The notes beneath the pieces are model-generated. The model was not told the DNA's origin, did not search any database, and was given only the letters and a program-made list of their open reading frames with translations. Source: Gammaproteobacteria bacterium (GTDB lineage Bacteria > Pseudomonadota > Gammaproteobacteria > WFUO01). Taken from it: DNA of 59,857 nucleotides. The translations under genes and the position numbers were made by a program. The DNA is taken from assembly GCA_015484945.1 (NCBI GenBank), contig WFUO01000015.1:1-59857 (forward strand), written 5' to 3'. Positions 45,007 through 54,279 of this stretch are shown here, one piece after another; within the stretch, counting starts at the first letter, position 1; each line of letters begins with the position of its first letter.

Positions 45007-47283
45007 ATGAAAAAAATTCCGGTCTCTTCTTGCCATGGTCTGGCCGCCGGCCGTCGTCAGCGCTGGAGAAACCTGCGCGACCGTCTGGCCCGGCACGGCA
45101 TTGCTCTGGGCGGGCTGGGCGTACTGATGGCCATCGTGCTGATCTTCTTCTACCTTGCATGGGTTATCTATCCGCTGTTCGTGCCCGCCAGTATCGAGCG
45201 CAGCGATGGCTATATCAGGCCAATGGCTGCGTTGGGCCCAAGCCTGGCGCTGGCGATCGAGGAGCAGAACCGTATCGGCATGCGCCTGACGCGCGACGGC
45301 AGCATGGTGTTCTTTCGTGTGAGCGATGGGCGCGTGGTGCGCCGCGAGCGGCTGCCGTTGCCAAAGGGGCGCCGTATCGTGGCGGTGGCCGAATCCGATC
45401 CGGCCACGCGCGTGCTGGCCGTGGGCCTGGACGACGGTCACGTCATCATCGTGCGACACGACTATCGCGCCGATTACTCAGCCAGGCGCAAGGATGCCAA
45501 TGGGCGCATGCTGGCGGTCATCCGCCCGCAACTGGTCTGGCCAGCCGGTCGGCGACCCCTGCTGCTGGACGAGCGGGGCGCCAGGATCACACAACTGGCC
45601 GTGCAGGCCGACGATGAGGGTCTGAGCGTGGTCGGCCTGACCGCCGATGGCCGGCTGGTCATGGTCTCGGCCGAGCTCGACGAAGGTGTCATGGAAGAAG
45701 ACGCCGAACTCACCCGTGCGAATCTGAAGATGAGGGTGCCCGTGGACTTCATGCTGCTTGACAAGGAACGGCGTTTTCTCTATCTGGCCAGCCGGGATGG
45801 CCGCCTGTGGCAGTTCGATGTCAGTGACCGTGAGGCCATCGAACCGGGACAACGGTTGCGCCTGACCGGCAGCGGCGAACGGCTCACGGCGTTGCGTTTC
45901 CTCGCGGGTGACGTGTCGTTGATGGCGGGCACCTCGCATGGGCGGGTCACGCAGTGGTTCAACGTGCGTGACAAGGGCAATCGTGAACGCCTGCGCCGTA
46001 TCCGCGAGTTCCGCGCCGGCGAGGGCGCGGTGCTGTACCTGCAGGCGGAGCCGGCGCGCAAGGGCTTCGTCACGGTGACTGGCGACGGCCGGCTGACGAT
46101 GTTTCATGCCACGGCGCAGCGGCAGGTGCTGCAACGGCGCATTGCTGTGCGACCGCCTTTGCGTCTGGCCATCTCGCCACGCCATAACGGACTGCTGATC
46201 GAGGATGCGCGCGGCATGCGGTTCTGGCGCGTGGACAACGAACATCCCGAGGTATCGTGGTCGTCGATCTGGGGCAAGGTTTGGTATGAGGGTTATCAGA
46301 AGCCGGCTTATGTGTGGCAGTCGTCATCGGCCAGCAATGATTTCGAGCCCAAGTTCAGTCTCACGCCACTGGTGTTCGGCACCCTCAAGGCGGCCTTTTA
46401 CGCCATGCTGTTTGCGATACCGCTGGCCATCATGGGCGCCATCTATACCGCCTATTTCATGTCACCGAAGATGCGCCGGCTGGTCAAGCCGACAATCGAG
46501 ATCATGGAGGCCCTGCCGACCGTGATCCTTGGTTTTCTCGCCGGCCTGTGGCTGGCGCCGGCCATCGAACGCAACCTGCCGGGGGTGTTCGCACTGTTGT
46601 TGCTGCTGCCGCTGGCGGTGCTGGTATTCGGCTGGTTCTGGCATCGTCTGCCGTCACACATCCGCCATCGGGTGCCGGATGGCTGGCAGGCGGCGCTGGT
46701 GATTCCGGTCATCGCCATCACCGTGTGGGCCGCCATTGGCGTCAGCCAGCCGCTGGAGAATGCCCTGTTCGACGGCGACATGCGTCACTGGTTGAAGGAT
46801 GCGCTGGGCCTGGACTTCGATCAGCGCAACGCCATGGTGGTCGGGTTTGCGATGGGTTTCGCGGTGATACCGACCATCTTTTCTATCGCCGAGGACGCCA
46901 TCTTCAGTGTGCCCAAATCGCTCAGTTTCGGCTCGCTGGCGCTGGGCGCCACGCCGTGGCAGACGCTGACTCGCGTCGTATTGTTGACCGCCAGCCCGGG
47001 CATCTTCTCGGCGGTGATGATGGGGCTCGGACGCGCGGTCGGCGAGACCATGATCGTGCTGATGGCGACCGGTAACACCCCGGTCATGGACATGAACATC
47101 TTCGAGGGCATGCGTACCTTGTCGGCCAATATCGCCGTCGAGATGCCCGAGTCCGAGGTCGCCAGTACCCATTTTCGGGTATTGTTCCTGGCGGCATTTG
47201 TGTTGTTTGTTTTCACCTTCCTGTTCAATACGCTGGCCGAGATCGTGCGCCAGCGATTGCGCAGAAAATACAGCGCCCTGTAG
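45007..47283 (+). CDS. pstC: Phosphate ABC transporter permease PstC with large extracytoplasmic domain
   Basis: 758 residues, over twice the E. coli PstC. One membrane helix (about 33-56) is followed by some 370 residues rich in short beta-strands (ALDD-like, VLAVGLDDGHVIIVRHD, RFLYLASRDGRLWQFDVSD, SLMAGTSHGRVTQWF) that look like a WD/beta-propeller, then the permease core from about 450 (LVFGTLKAAFYAMLFAIPLAIMG) with EAA loop ALGATPWQTLTRVVLLTASPG and GRAVGETMIV. Long PstC forms are known in pseudomonads. The added domain's role is unknown. Confidence 0.92.
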   Translation: MKKIPVSSCHGLAAGRRQRWRNLRDRLARHGIALGGLGVLMAIVLIFFYLAWVIYPLFVPASIERSDGYIRPMAALGPSLALAIEEQNRIGMRLTRDGSMVFFRVSDGRVVRRERLPLPKGRRIVAVAESDPATRVLAVGLDDGHVIIVRHDYRADYSARRKDANGRMLAVIRPQLVWPAGRRPLLLDERGARITQLAVQADDEGLSVVGLTADGRLVMVSAELDEGVMEEDAELTRANLKMRVPVDFMLLDKERRFLYLASRDGRLWQFDVSDREAIEPGQRLRLTGSGERLTALRFLAGDVSLMAGTSHGRVTQWFNVRDKGNRERLRRIREFRAGEGAVLYLQAEPARKGFVTVTGDGRLTMFHATAQRQVLQRRIAVRPPLRLAISPRHNGLLIEDARGMRFWRVDNEHPEVSWSSIWGKVWYEGYQKPAYVWQSSSASNDFEPKFSLTPLVFGTLKAAFYAMLFAIPLAIMGAIYTAYFMSPKMRRLVKPTIEIMEALPTVILGFLAGLWLAPAIERNLPGVFALLLLLPLAVLVFGWFWHRLPSHIRHRVPDGWQAALVIPVIAITVWAAIGVSQPLENALFDGDMRHWLKDALGLDFDQRNAMVVGFAMGFAVIPTIFSIAEDAIFSVPKSLSFGSLALGATPWQTLTRVVLLTASPGIFSAVMMGLGRAVGETMIVLMATGNTPVMDMNIFEGMRTLSANIAVEMPESEVASTHFRVLFLAAFVLFVFTFLFNTLAEIVRQRLRRKYSAL

Positions 47284-47301
47284 CGGCTGATCGATGCACA
47301 G

Positions 47302-48966
47302 ATGAAACACGATTTCAGCCAATGGATAAGGTCGGGTCAGCCCTGGGTGTGGCTCAACGCGGCTGCGGTCGGCGCCAGCCTGATCATGGTCGTCGGCCTG
47401 CTCGGGCTGATTGCAGTACGTGGTTTGGGTCACTTCTGGCCAACCGCCGTGCATGAGTTGTCGTTCACCGGCAAGGATGGCCGCACCCGGCGTATCATCG
47501 CCGAGATCCGCGAGCGCGAGACCATTACCGCCACCCGCTTGCGCGAATCCGGTGTCGAGGTGCCGGCCGGCGTCGAGTCGGTCGAGCGCATGCTGCTCAA
47601 GACCGGTAACCGTGACATTCTGGGCAGCGATTTCCGCTGGCTGCTGGCCAGGCGTATCAGCGGCGATCGCACGCCAGCGACGCTGACGGTACTGGAACGT
47701 TACGAGTGGGGCAATTTCTACGGCTACCTGAAAAACGTCAAACAGCACGGCAAGGTGGTGGCCGAGGGTGATATGGCCTGGCCGGCGCTGCTGTCGCGCA
47801 TTGAAAGGGTCACGGCCCTGCACACGCGTATCCGGCGGATCGAGAAACACGATATCGGCGCCATCAACTACCGGCTCGAACGCCTGCGCCTGCGCGAGCG
47901 ACAGTTGCAGCTCGACGGCAATACCGATCCGGCGCCGCGCCGCGAGATCGCCGCCGAACGGCAGAAGCTCAAGGCGCGGTTCGCCGGGTTGCGCCGGCAG
48001 CTGGCCGATCTCAATCGCCGGATCCAGCGCGACAGCCTGGTCATGGAGATCATGGACGGACGCCAGGTGGAGATCCCGCTGGCCAAGGTCGTACGTGCCT
48101 ACCGCCCCAACGCCATGTCGTTGCCACAGAAGCTCGGTCACTATTTCGGAAAACTGTGGGAATTCGTCAGCGATGACCCGCGCGAGGCCAACACCGAAGG
48201 CGGTATCTTCCCGGCCATCTTCGGCACCGTGACCATGGTCATGCTGATGGCTCTCCTGGTCACGCCTTTTGGCGTCGTGGCTGCGGTCTATCTGCACGAG
48301 TATGCCCGCCAGGGTTTCGTGACCCGCATGATCCGTATCGCGGTCAACAATCTCGCCGGTGTGCCGTCCATCGTCTATGGGGTGTTCGGTCTCGGTTTCT
48401 TTGTCTATTTCCTTGGCGGCGTGATCGACGATCTGTGGTTTCAGGCTGCCAAACCGTCACCCACGTTCAAGACGCCGGGCCTGTTGTGGGCCTCGTTGAC
48501 ACTGGCATTGATGACGGTGCCTGTAGTGATCGTGGCTACCGAGGAAGGTCTGTCACGTATTCCGCGTGCGGTCCGCGAGGGCAGCCTGGCACTGGGCGCG
48601 ACCAAATGGGAGACCCTGTGGAAGACGGTGTTGCCGATGGCCAGCCCGGCGATGATGACCGGGTTGATCCTGGCGATTGCGCGCGCCGCTGGCGAGGTCG
48701 CGCCACTGATGCTGGTCGGCGTGGTCAAGTTGGCGCCATCATTGCCCATAGACGGTAACTTTCCTTTCGTGCACCTGGACCGCAAATTCATGCACCTGGG
48801 CTTTCATATCTACGACGTCGGTTTTCAAAGCCCCAACGTCGAGGCCGCCCGTCCCCTGGTGTATGCCACAGCGCTGCTGCTGGTGATGGTCATTGTGGTG
48901 CTGAACCTGAGCGCTATCATGGTGCGCAACCGCCTGCGCGAAAAATACCGGGCCCTGGAACATTGA
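47302..48966 (+). CDS. pstA: Phosphate ABC transporter permease PstA with inserted N-terminal region
   Basis: 554 residues. First helix near 17-43, then about 260 residues with a coiled-coil part ([43 protein letters not shown]), then the permease core from about 308 ([28 protein letters not shown]) with the EAA loop [21 protein letters not shown] and [13 protein letters not shown]. Pairs with the similarly enlarged PstC, 18 bp upstream. The extra regions of the two subunits may interact in the periplasm. Confidence 0.92.
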   Translation: MKHDFSQWIRSGQPWVWLNAAAVGASLIMVVGLLGLIAVRGLGHFWPTAVHELSFTGKDGRTRRIIAEIRERETITATRLRESGVEVPAGVESVERMLLKTGNRDILGSDFRWLLARRISGDRTPATLTVLERYEWGNFYGYLKNVKQHGKVVAEGDMAWPALLSRIERVTALHTRIRRIEKHDIGAINYRLERLRLRERQLQLDGNTDPAPRREIAAERQKLKARFAGLRRQLADLNRRIQRDSLVMEIMDGRQVEIPLAKVVRAYRPNAMSLPQKLGHYFGKLWEFVSDDPREANTEGGIFPAIFGTVTMVMLMALLVTPFGVVAAVYLHEYARQGFVTRMIRIAVNNLAGVPSIVYGVFGLGFFVYFLGGVIDDLWFQAAKPSPTFKTPGLLWASLTLALMTVPVVIVATEEGLSRIPRAVREGSLALGATKWETLWKTVLPMASPAMMTGLILAIARAAGEVAPLMLVGVVKLAPSLPIDGNFPFVHLDRKFMHLGFHIYDVGFQSPNVEAARPLVYATALLLVMVIVVLNLSAIMVRNRLREKYRALEH

Positions 48967-48974
48967 GGAAACAC

Positions 48975-49823
48975 ATGCTGAATGAAGATACCGCCAATGA
49001 TCTCCTGAACCATGCCATCGACATGGCCTCGCTGGGCATGGATGCGAATGAACCAGAGACCGAAACGCTCGAGACCAGTATCGAGGTTGAGCACCTGAGT
49101 CTGTATTACGGCGACAAGCGTGCGCTCAACGATATAAGCCTCAGGCTGCCCAGGAACAGGGTCTCGGCCTTCATCGGCCCCAGTGGCTGTGGCAAGTCAA
49201 CATTGCTGCGCTGCTTCAACCGCATGAATGACCTGGTCGATGGCGTGCGCATCGAGGGCACGATTCGTATCAACGGTCAGGACATCCACGCGCGGACAGT
49301 CGATGTCTCTGCTTTGCGCAGCAAGGTAGGCATGGTGTTCCAGCGGCCCAACCCGTTCCCCAAGTCGATCTACGAGAACGTCGCCTATGGCCTGCGTCTG
49401 CAGGGCGTGCGTGACCGGCGCCGGCTTGACGAAACCGTGGAACGCGCCCTGCGCGGCGCGGCACTGTGGGACGAGGTCAAGGATCGCCTGCACGAGAGCG
49501 CGCTGGGCATGTCGGGCGGGCAGCAACAGCGCCTGGTGATCGCGCGCGCGATCGCGGTCGAGCCCGAGGTGCTGCTGCTCGATGAACCGGCTTCGGCGCT
49601 CGACCCGATCTCTACGCTGAAGATCGAGGAACTGATCTACGAGCTCAAGGATCGCTACACGATCGTCATCGTCACACACAACATGCAGCAGGCGGCACGC
49701 GTTTCGGACTACACCGCGTTCCTGTACATGGGTGACTTGATCGAGTTCGACGACACCCGGCGTCTGTTCACCAATCCCGGCAAAAAACAGACAGAAGACT
49801 ACATCACCGGCCGTTATGGCTGA
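48975..49823 (+). CDS. pstB: Phosphate ABC transporter ATPase PstB
   Basis: 282 residues from ATG 48975, with GAGGAA upstream; a TTG four codons earlier is less likely. An acidic N-terminal extension of about 35 residues precedes [18 protein letters not shown]. Walker [11 protein letters not shown]-loop [10 protein letters not shown], signature MSGGQQQR, Walker [14 protein letters not shown] and the H-loop [14 protein letters not shown] are intact. Energises PstCA. Confidence 0.96.
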   Translation: MLNEDTANDLLNHAIDMASLGMDANEPETETLETSIEVEHLSLYYGDKRALNDISLRLPRNRVSAFIGPSGCGKSTLLRCFNRMNDLVDGVRIEGTIRINGQDIHARTVDVSALRSKVGMVFQRPNPFPKSIYENVAYGLRLQGVRDRRRLDETVERALRGAALWDEVKDRLHESALGMSGGQQQRLVIARAIAVEPEVLLLDEPASALDPISTLKIEELIYELKDRYTIVIVTHNMQQAARVSDYTAFLYMGDLIEFDDTRRLFTNPGKKQTEDYITGRYG

Positions 49824-49839
49824 TCGACAGGAGGCCAGC

Positions 49840-50553
49840 ATGGACAAGACAAGCCTGGGACATCACATATCGCAGCAGTACAATGCCGAACTGGAAGGCG
49901 TGCGCAACCGGGTGCTGGCCATGGGGGGACTGGTCGAGCAGCAGATCGCGCAGGCCGTCGCATCCCTGTGCGAAGGCGACACCGCGCTCGCCGAAGCAGT
50001 CATCAACCGCGACGTTCAGGTCAATGCCCTGGAGGTATCGATCGACGAAGAATGCTCACAGATTCTCGCGCGCCGGCAGCCGGCCGCGAGCGATCTGCGC
50101 CTGATCGTGGCCATCATCAAAACCATCACCGATCTCGAGCGAATAGGAGATCAGGCCGAGAAGGTCGCGCGCATGGGCGAACGGCTGGCCGAACAGGATC
50201 AACCGCGCAAGGGTTATGACGAAATCCGCACTCTGGGGAGGCTGGCGGGCGAGATGGTGCGCGATGCGCTGGATGCGTTCGCACGCCTCGACACCGAAGC
50301 CGCCATGCAAGTGGTGCAAGGTGACGCGCAAGTGGATCACGAATACGAGGGCATCATGCGTCAGCGCATCACCCACATGATGGAGGATCCCCGCCAGATC
50401 ACCCGCTCACTCGATGTCATGTGGGCCGCCAGGGCGCTGGAACGGATAGGCGATCATGCGCGTAACATCGCCGAGTATGTGATCTATCTCGTCAAGGGCA
50501 AGGACGTGCGGCATACCAGTATTGAACAGATCGAGAAGGCCATACTCGACTGA
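49840..50553 (+). CDS. phoU: Phosphate signalling protein PhoU
   Basis: 237 residues from ATG 49840, preceded by AGGAGG; an ATG eight codons earlier lies inside pstB and has no ribosome site. Two repeats of the PhoU three-helix unit, each with the metal-binding pattern (ARRQPAASDLRLIVAIIKTITDLERIGDQAEKVA and RSLDVMWAARALERIGDHARNIAEYV). Negative modulator of PhoR and the transporter. Last gene of pstCAB-phoU. Confidence 0.96.
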   Translation: MDKTSLGHHISQQYNAELEGVRNRVLAMGGLVEQQIAQAVASLCEGDTALAEAVINRDVQVNALEVSIDEECSQILARRQPAASDLRLIVAIIKTITDLERIGDQAEKVARMGERLAEQDQPRKGYDEIRTLGRLAGEMVRDALDAFARLDTEAAMQVVQGDAQVDHEYEGIMRQRITHMMEDPRQITRSLDVMWAARALERIGDHARNIAEYVIYLVKGKDVRHTSIEQIEKAILD

Positions 50554-50600
50554 CCGATCCGGGGCGGCGCTGGCTGTTGCCAGTATCACGTGGGTCAATT

Positions 50601-50712
50601 CAACACGGAGCACACAGAGGCACGGAGCCACGGAGAAAATGTAGGTGTTCAAACAGGCCTTTCAATCAACCCCTCTGTGGCTCCGTGTCTCCGTGATCTC
50701 CGTGTTTTATTC
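50601..50712. repeat. Inverted CACGGAG heptad arrays after phoU
   Basis: CAACACGGAGCACACAGAGG then CACGGAGCCACGGAGAAAA (50601-50639) is a degenerate array of CACGGAG/CACAGAG units spaced about 7-8 bp; 50671-50708 carries the reverse complement style (CTCTGTGGCTCCGTGTCTCC, GTGATCTCCGTG). The two arms face each other over about 30 bp. No coding content; part of the 418-bp gap between convergent phoU and the SH3 gene. Confidence 0.65.
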
Positions 50713-50731
50713 ATGCCGCCTGCCAGCGTCA
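50694..50731. repeat. 38-bp direct repeat, copy 1
   Basis: TGATCTCCGTGTTTTATTCA followed by TGCCGCCTGCCAGCGTCA; repeated at 50863-50900 with a single A to G difference. The duplicated unit includes one heptad and its flank, suggesting a recent local duplication within the intergenic repeat. Confidence 0.7.
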
Positions 50732-50862
50732 CCCCGGATTCCGGCCTGCTGCCTTCATCAAGGCCAGGTTTCTGGCGGTGACCTGGTCATTGAACCCTTT
50801 GCGCCCTCCGCGCCTTGGCGTTCTTCGCGTTCATTCATTCACTCCGTGACGCCATGACGCTG

Positions 50863-50900
50863 TGATCTCCGTGTTTTATTCATGCCGCCTGCCGGCGTCA
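50863..50900. repeat. 38-bp direct repeat, copy 2
   Basis: Second copy, starting TGATCTCCGTGTTTTATTCA. Between the copies, 50796-50830 reads TTTGCGCCCTCCGCGCCTTG and GCGTTCTTCGCG, the GCG-type variant also seen at 1415-1442, so both variants coexist in one gap. Confidence 0.7.
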
Positions 50901-50971
50901 TCCCTCCGAGGTCACCGTGCAGCTTTTATGTACTCAGTGTTCGTTTTGCACGGCCTGATGTGAGACGGGCT

Positions 50972-51640
50972 TTACAGGTCTCCCCAACTCGTTTTCTTGC
51001 GCCAGCGGATACGCGTGAGCATGATGCCGAACAGCATGCTGACGATGACGACCACGGCGCCGACCAGAAACCAGTCGCGCTTGCTGCGGTCGTTGAGGGA
51101 TTCGTTTTCCTGGCGCAGGCGTTGTAACTCCCGGTCGGTGGAGACCAGGCGTTCCTTGAGCGCGCGGTTCTCCTCGGCAAGCTGGATGGCGTTGGCCGAT
51201 ACGCGCCGTATCTCGGCCAGTTCACGCGCAAGCCGCTGGCTGCGCAGGCGCAGTTTGCCACGCGCTTTCTCGGCGGTGTTTTTCTGTTCGTTGAGGGCCA
51301 GCAGCTGCGCGCGCAGGCGCTGGTTCTCCGCCTGCATCTCGGTCAGGCGTTTTTTCATTGCCGCCAGTTGCAATCGTGCCGGTGGCTGTTTCATCAGGTA
51401 GCGGGTCAGCACCCAGCCGGTCTTGCCGGATGGCGTGCGCACGTGACTGTAGCCGCTCGTCTTGTCGGTTTCGAGCACTTCCAGGCGCAGGCCACTGGGC
51501 AGGCTGCGCAAAATGGCGTACTGGGTCCCCTTGCCGCGCCGCATGGTGATCTCCATCTGGTCGGAGACATATCGAACACTGGCCGCGGCACTGATGCCGG
51601 AAATCATGGTCAAAAGAAGCACGAGGGCGAATCTTTGCAC
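50972..51640 (-). CDS. SH3-domain protein with coiled coil and C-terminal membrane anchor (TIGR04211/YgiM type)
   Basis: 222 residues. Signal peptide (MQRFALVLLLTMISGISAAA), a bacterial SH3 domain (about 22-82: YVSDQMEITMRRGKG, ILRSLPSGLRLEVLE, GKTGWVLTRYLM), a long coiled coil (about 90-190) and a C-terminal membrane helix WFLVGAVVVIVSMLFGIML ending in basic residues. This layout matches the YgiM/TIGR04211 group, anchored in the inner membrane with the SH3 domain in the periplasm; often linked to envelope or glycan recognition. No partner nearby. Confidence 0.85.
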   Translation of the reverse strand: MQRFALVLLLTMISGISAAASVRYVSDQMEITMRRGKGTQYAILRSLPSGLRLEVLETDKTSGYSHVRTPSGKTGWVLTRYLMKQPPARLQLAAMKKRLTEMQAENQRLRAQLLALNEQKNTAEKARGKLRLRSQRLARELAEIRRVSANAIQLAEENRALKERLVSTDRELQRLRQENESLNDRSKRDWFLVGAVVVIVSMLFGIMLTRIRWRKKTSWGDL

Positions 51641-51927
51641 GCTGTTTTTCCTGTTGTCGTGGTTGTGGCGGGTGTACGAAGTCCCGCACCTATTGTAGGC
51701 GATATAAAAGCAGAAATAGCGCAGTTTGTCACATTAACCGACACCGGAGCTGGTTACACTCGATAACAGGGAAGCGTGCGGGATCCGGGAAACGAACACT
51801 GGGCAGATCCGTTCATCGGCGCCCGGCTACCGCTGGTGGATGACGTATGTTCAATTGTCGAAAACTGGTCTATGCTGCTATGGCGAAGGGCGTCACCCCG
51901 TCACGGAGGAACCGGAGTACAGCGATC

Positions 51928-53304
51928 ATGGCGATACCGGCGGAACTCGAACAATTCTTTCAGCAGCACGGAACAGTCTATGAAAGGATTCCGTACCGCT
52001 TTCAGGGTTCGGTTCGCAGCTCGCTGCGATCGCTCGGTATCCGGCCCGAGGACGTGGCCCTGGCGGCCGTGCTCAGGGACGACGAAGGCCTGGTGATGGC
52101 CATCTATCCGGCCACCGCGTCACTGGATATCGAAGCTGTCAACCGTGCGTTCGGGCGCCGGCTCACCCTTCTGCCCAACAACGAGATCCACAAGCGTCTG
52201 CACAAGTGCGATTCCGGTGTCTGCGTGCCACTGGCGGCCATGTACGGGCTCGAGGCCGTGATCGATGAATCGCTCGGTCATGGTGAGAATGTCTATTTTC
52301 CGATCAGCAAGCAATCCTTCATCCGCATCGACGGCGATGTGTTTCTGTCCCTGCAGGGCGAGCACTGGAGACAGCGTCCCATCGTGCATGGCGCCCGCCA
52401 GGAGTCGCAACCAGAATCAGGTGACGAGGTGGTCGATATCCGGCCACGTGCGCGCATACGTGAGCGTCTGCAGCGGGTCGAGGAGCTGCCGGCCATGCCG
52501 CGCATCGCCAACGAGATCCTCACGTTGAGCGCCAACCCCTATGCGAATGCCGCCGATCTGGCCGCGGTCATCGAGCAGGATCCCAGCCTGTCGGCGCAGC
52601 TGCTGCGCTATGCCAATTCGCCCTTCTATGGCTACAAGAACGATGTTCAGTCGGTGCAGGATGCCATCTCGCGCGTGCTGGGTTTCGACATGGTCATGGA
52701 CATGGCGCTGGGTATCTCGGTCGGCAAGGCCTTCCGCAATCCGGCCGACGGTCCGATCGGCCTGAATGCCTTCTGGCGGCATGCGATCTATTGCGCGGTG
52801 CTGACCCAGCGGTTGGGCAAGGCACTGCGGCCCACGCTGTTGCCGCGCCCCGGCATGTCCTATCTGTGTGGTCTTTTGCACAACTTTGGCCTGCTGCTCG
52901 AGGGGCATGTGTTTCCCAAGGAGTACGCGCGTCTCAACCGCATGGTCAGCACCCGTCCGGACGAGTCGTTGATCGAGCTCGAGGAAGAGGTCATGGACGT
53001 GACCCACATGGAGTCCGGCGCCTGGCTGATGACAGCCTGGAACATGCCCGACGAGGTCACGATCACGATTCGTGAGCATCACAACGAACACTACGACGGC
53101 ATTCATGCCGTGTATCCCAACCTGGTGCTGGTTGCCAACCGCCTGCTCAAGGGCATGCTGATCGGCGACGAGCCGCGTGATGATCTGCCCGATGAGGTAC
53201 TGGAACGCCTTGGCCTGGATACCGCGATGGTACAGGAGATCTTCCAGGCCATGATCGACAATCGTGTCGGCCTCGATTTCATGGCCTTGCAGATGGCGGC
53301 CTGA
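51928..53304 (+). CDS. YbaK-like domain fused to HDOD domain
   Basis: 458 residues from ATG 51928 with GGAG upstream; a longer start 27 codons earlier is possible. Residues 1 to about 145 resemble a YbaK/prolyl-tRNA deacylase-type domain (YERIPYRFQGSVRSSLRSLGI, DVALAAVLRDDEGLVMAIYPA, DIEAVNRAFGRRLTLLPNNEIHK, DCDSG-like segment CDSGVCVP). About 170-385 is an HDOD domain (RVEELPAMPRIANEILTLSAN, LAAVIEQDPSLSAQLLRYANS, FWRHAIYCAVLTQRL, GLLHNFG). HDOD proteins act in signalling; the tRNA-editing-like part may bind an aminoacyl or nucleotide ligand. Function unknown. Confidence 0.82.
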   Translation: MAIPAELEQFFQQHGTVYERIPYRFQGSVRSSLRSLGIRPEDVALAAVLRDDEGLVMAIYPATASLDIEAVNRAFGRRLTLLPNNEIHKRLHKCDSGVCVPLAAMYGLEAVIDESLGHGENVYFPISKQSFIRIDGDVFLSLQGEHWRQRPIVHGARQESQPESGDEVVDIRPRARIRERLQRVEELPAMPRIANEILTLSANPYANAADLAAVIEQDPSLSAQLLRYANSPFYGYKNDVQSVQDAISRVLGFDMVMDMALGISVGKAFRNPADGPIGLNAFWRHAIYCAVLTQRLGKALRPTLLPRPGMSYLCGLLHNFGLLLEGHVFPKEYARLNRMVSTRPDESLIELEEEVMDVTHMESGAWLMTAWNMPDEVTITIREHHNEHYDGIHAVYPNLVLVANRLLKGMLIGDEPRDDLPDEVLERLGLDTAMVQEIFQAMIDNRVGLDFMALQMAA

Positions 53305-53374
53305 GCGGCGCGGTTGCCTGCGCCGGCGGGCCAAACACTTGTGTCGGGCGCATGTTCTCTTTTATCTTCGCTGC

Positions 53375-53716
53375 ATGTGTATCGTCCGGCTGAGCCAGTC
53401 CGATTTTCATCACGTCCTCGAGCGCACGTCCGGCCCGGCGCTGGTGTATTTCAGCGCGCCGGCCTGTGGCGCCTGCCGTCAGCTCAATCGCGTGCTCGAG
53501 GCCTTGTGCCGGCAGCATTCCGCGATCTCGGTGTTTCGTGTGGATGCGGAACAGGAGCCAGGCCTGGTGCGCGAGTTCGAGGTCTTTCATCTCCCGGCCA
53601 TGTTTCTCTATCTCGATGGCCGCTATCACCGTCCCGTGGATGCCGTGCCCGAGGTTTCGGCCATCGTTGCTGCAATAGATGAACTGGCGCGCAAACCTGC
53701 CCTGGAGGCGCCATGA
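53375..53716 (+). CDS. Thioredoxin-like protein with CGAC site, upstream of ampD
   Basis: 113 residues from ATG 53375. Thioredoxin core: GPALVYFSAPACGACRQLNRVLEAL with Cys31 and Cys34, FRVDAEQEPGLVREFEV and cis-Pro in HLPAMFLYLDG. The active site is CGAC instead of CGPC and lacks the preceding Trp. No signal peptide. Its stop overlaps the ampD start (ATGATC, 4 bp), so it is translated with ampD. A role in cell-wall recycling is only implied by linkage. Confidence 0.82.
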   Translation: MCIVRLSQSDFHHVLERTSGPALVYFSAPACGACRQLNRVLEALCRQHSAISVFRVDAEQEPGLVREFEVFHLPAMFLYLDGRYHRPVDAVPEVSAIVAAIDELARKPALEAP

Positions 53717-54276
53717 TCATCGATCGTCAGACCGGTGAGTGCGTTGCCGCCCGCCAGGTGCCGTCACCGAACCACAATGCGCGTCCGGACCCCAACGACA
53801 TCAGTCTGATCGTCGTGCATGGCATCAGCCTGCCGGCGGGCGAGTTTGGTGGCCCGTGGATCGAACGCCTGTTCACCAATACCCTGGACAGCGGCGCGCA
53901 TCCTTCGTTTGCCGATCTCGAGGGAATCAGGGTCTCGGCGCATTTTCTGATCCGGCGTGATGGCGAGTTGATCCAGTTCGTGCCCGTGACCCGTCGCGCC
54001 TGGCATGCCGGGCGCTCGCGGTTCGATGGGCGCGAGGATTGCAACGATTTTTCCATCGGCATCGAACTGGAGGGCAGCGATGATATTGCCTACGAGGATA
54101 TCCAGTACCGGATGCTTGCGCGGCTGATAAAAGGTATCATCAACGTCTATCCGGCGATCACGCGCGAACGTATCGCCGGGCACAGCGACATCGCGCCGGG
54201 ACGCAAGACCGATCCCGGCCCGGCCTTCGACTGGACGTGCCTGTACGCGCTGCTGGATACCGAGCAAAAGGGGTGA
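53713..54276 (+). CDS. ampD: 1,6-anhydro-N-acetylmuramyl-L-alanine amidase AmpD
   Basis: 187 residues. Zinc ligands His36 (IVVHGISLPAGEFGG), His157 and Asp167 (AGHSDIAPGRKTDPG) and the catalytic Lys165 are present, as is AHFLIRRDGELIQFVP. Cytoplasmic amidase that removes the stem peptide from anhydro-muropeptides; loss induces AmpC in other species. Feeds the tripeptide used by Mpl (24769). Coupled to the upstream thioredoxin gene, and followed by ampE at 3 bp. Confidence 0.95.
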   Translation: MIIDRQTGECVAARQVPSPNHNARPDPNDISLIVVHGISLPAGEFGGPWIERLFTNTLDSGAHPSFADLEGIRVSAHFLIRRDGELIQFVPVTRRAWHAGRSRFDGREDCNDFSIGIELEGSDDIAYEDIQYRMLARLIKGIINVYPAITRERIAGHSDIAPGRKTDPGPAFDWTCLYALLDTEQKG

Positions 54277-54279
54277 ACG

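Noticed and set aside
46654-48297. 547-codon open frame on the - strand opposite pstC and pstA
   Set aside because: Antisense shadow of the permease genes with no motif of its own.
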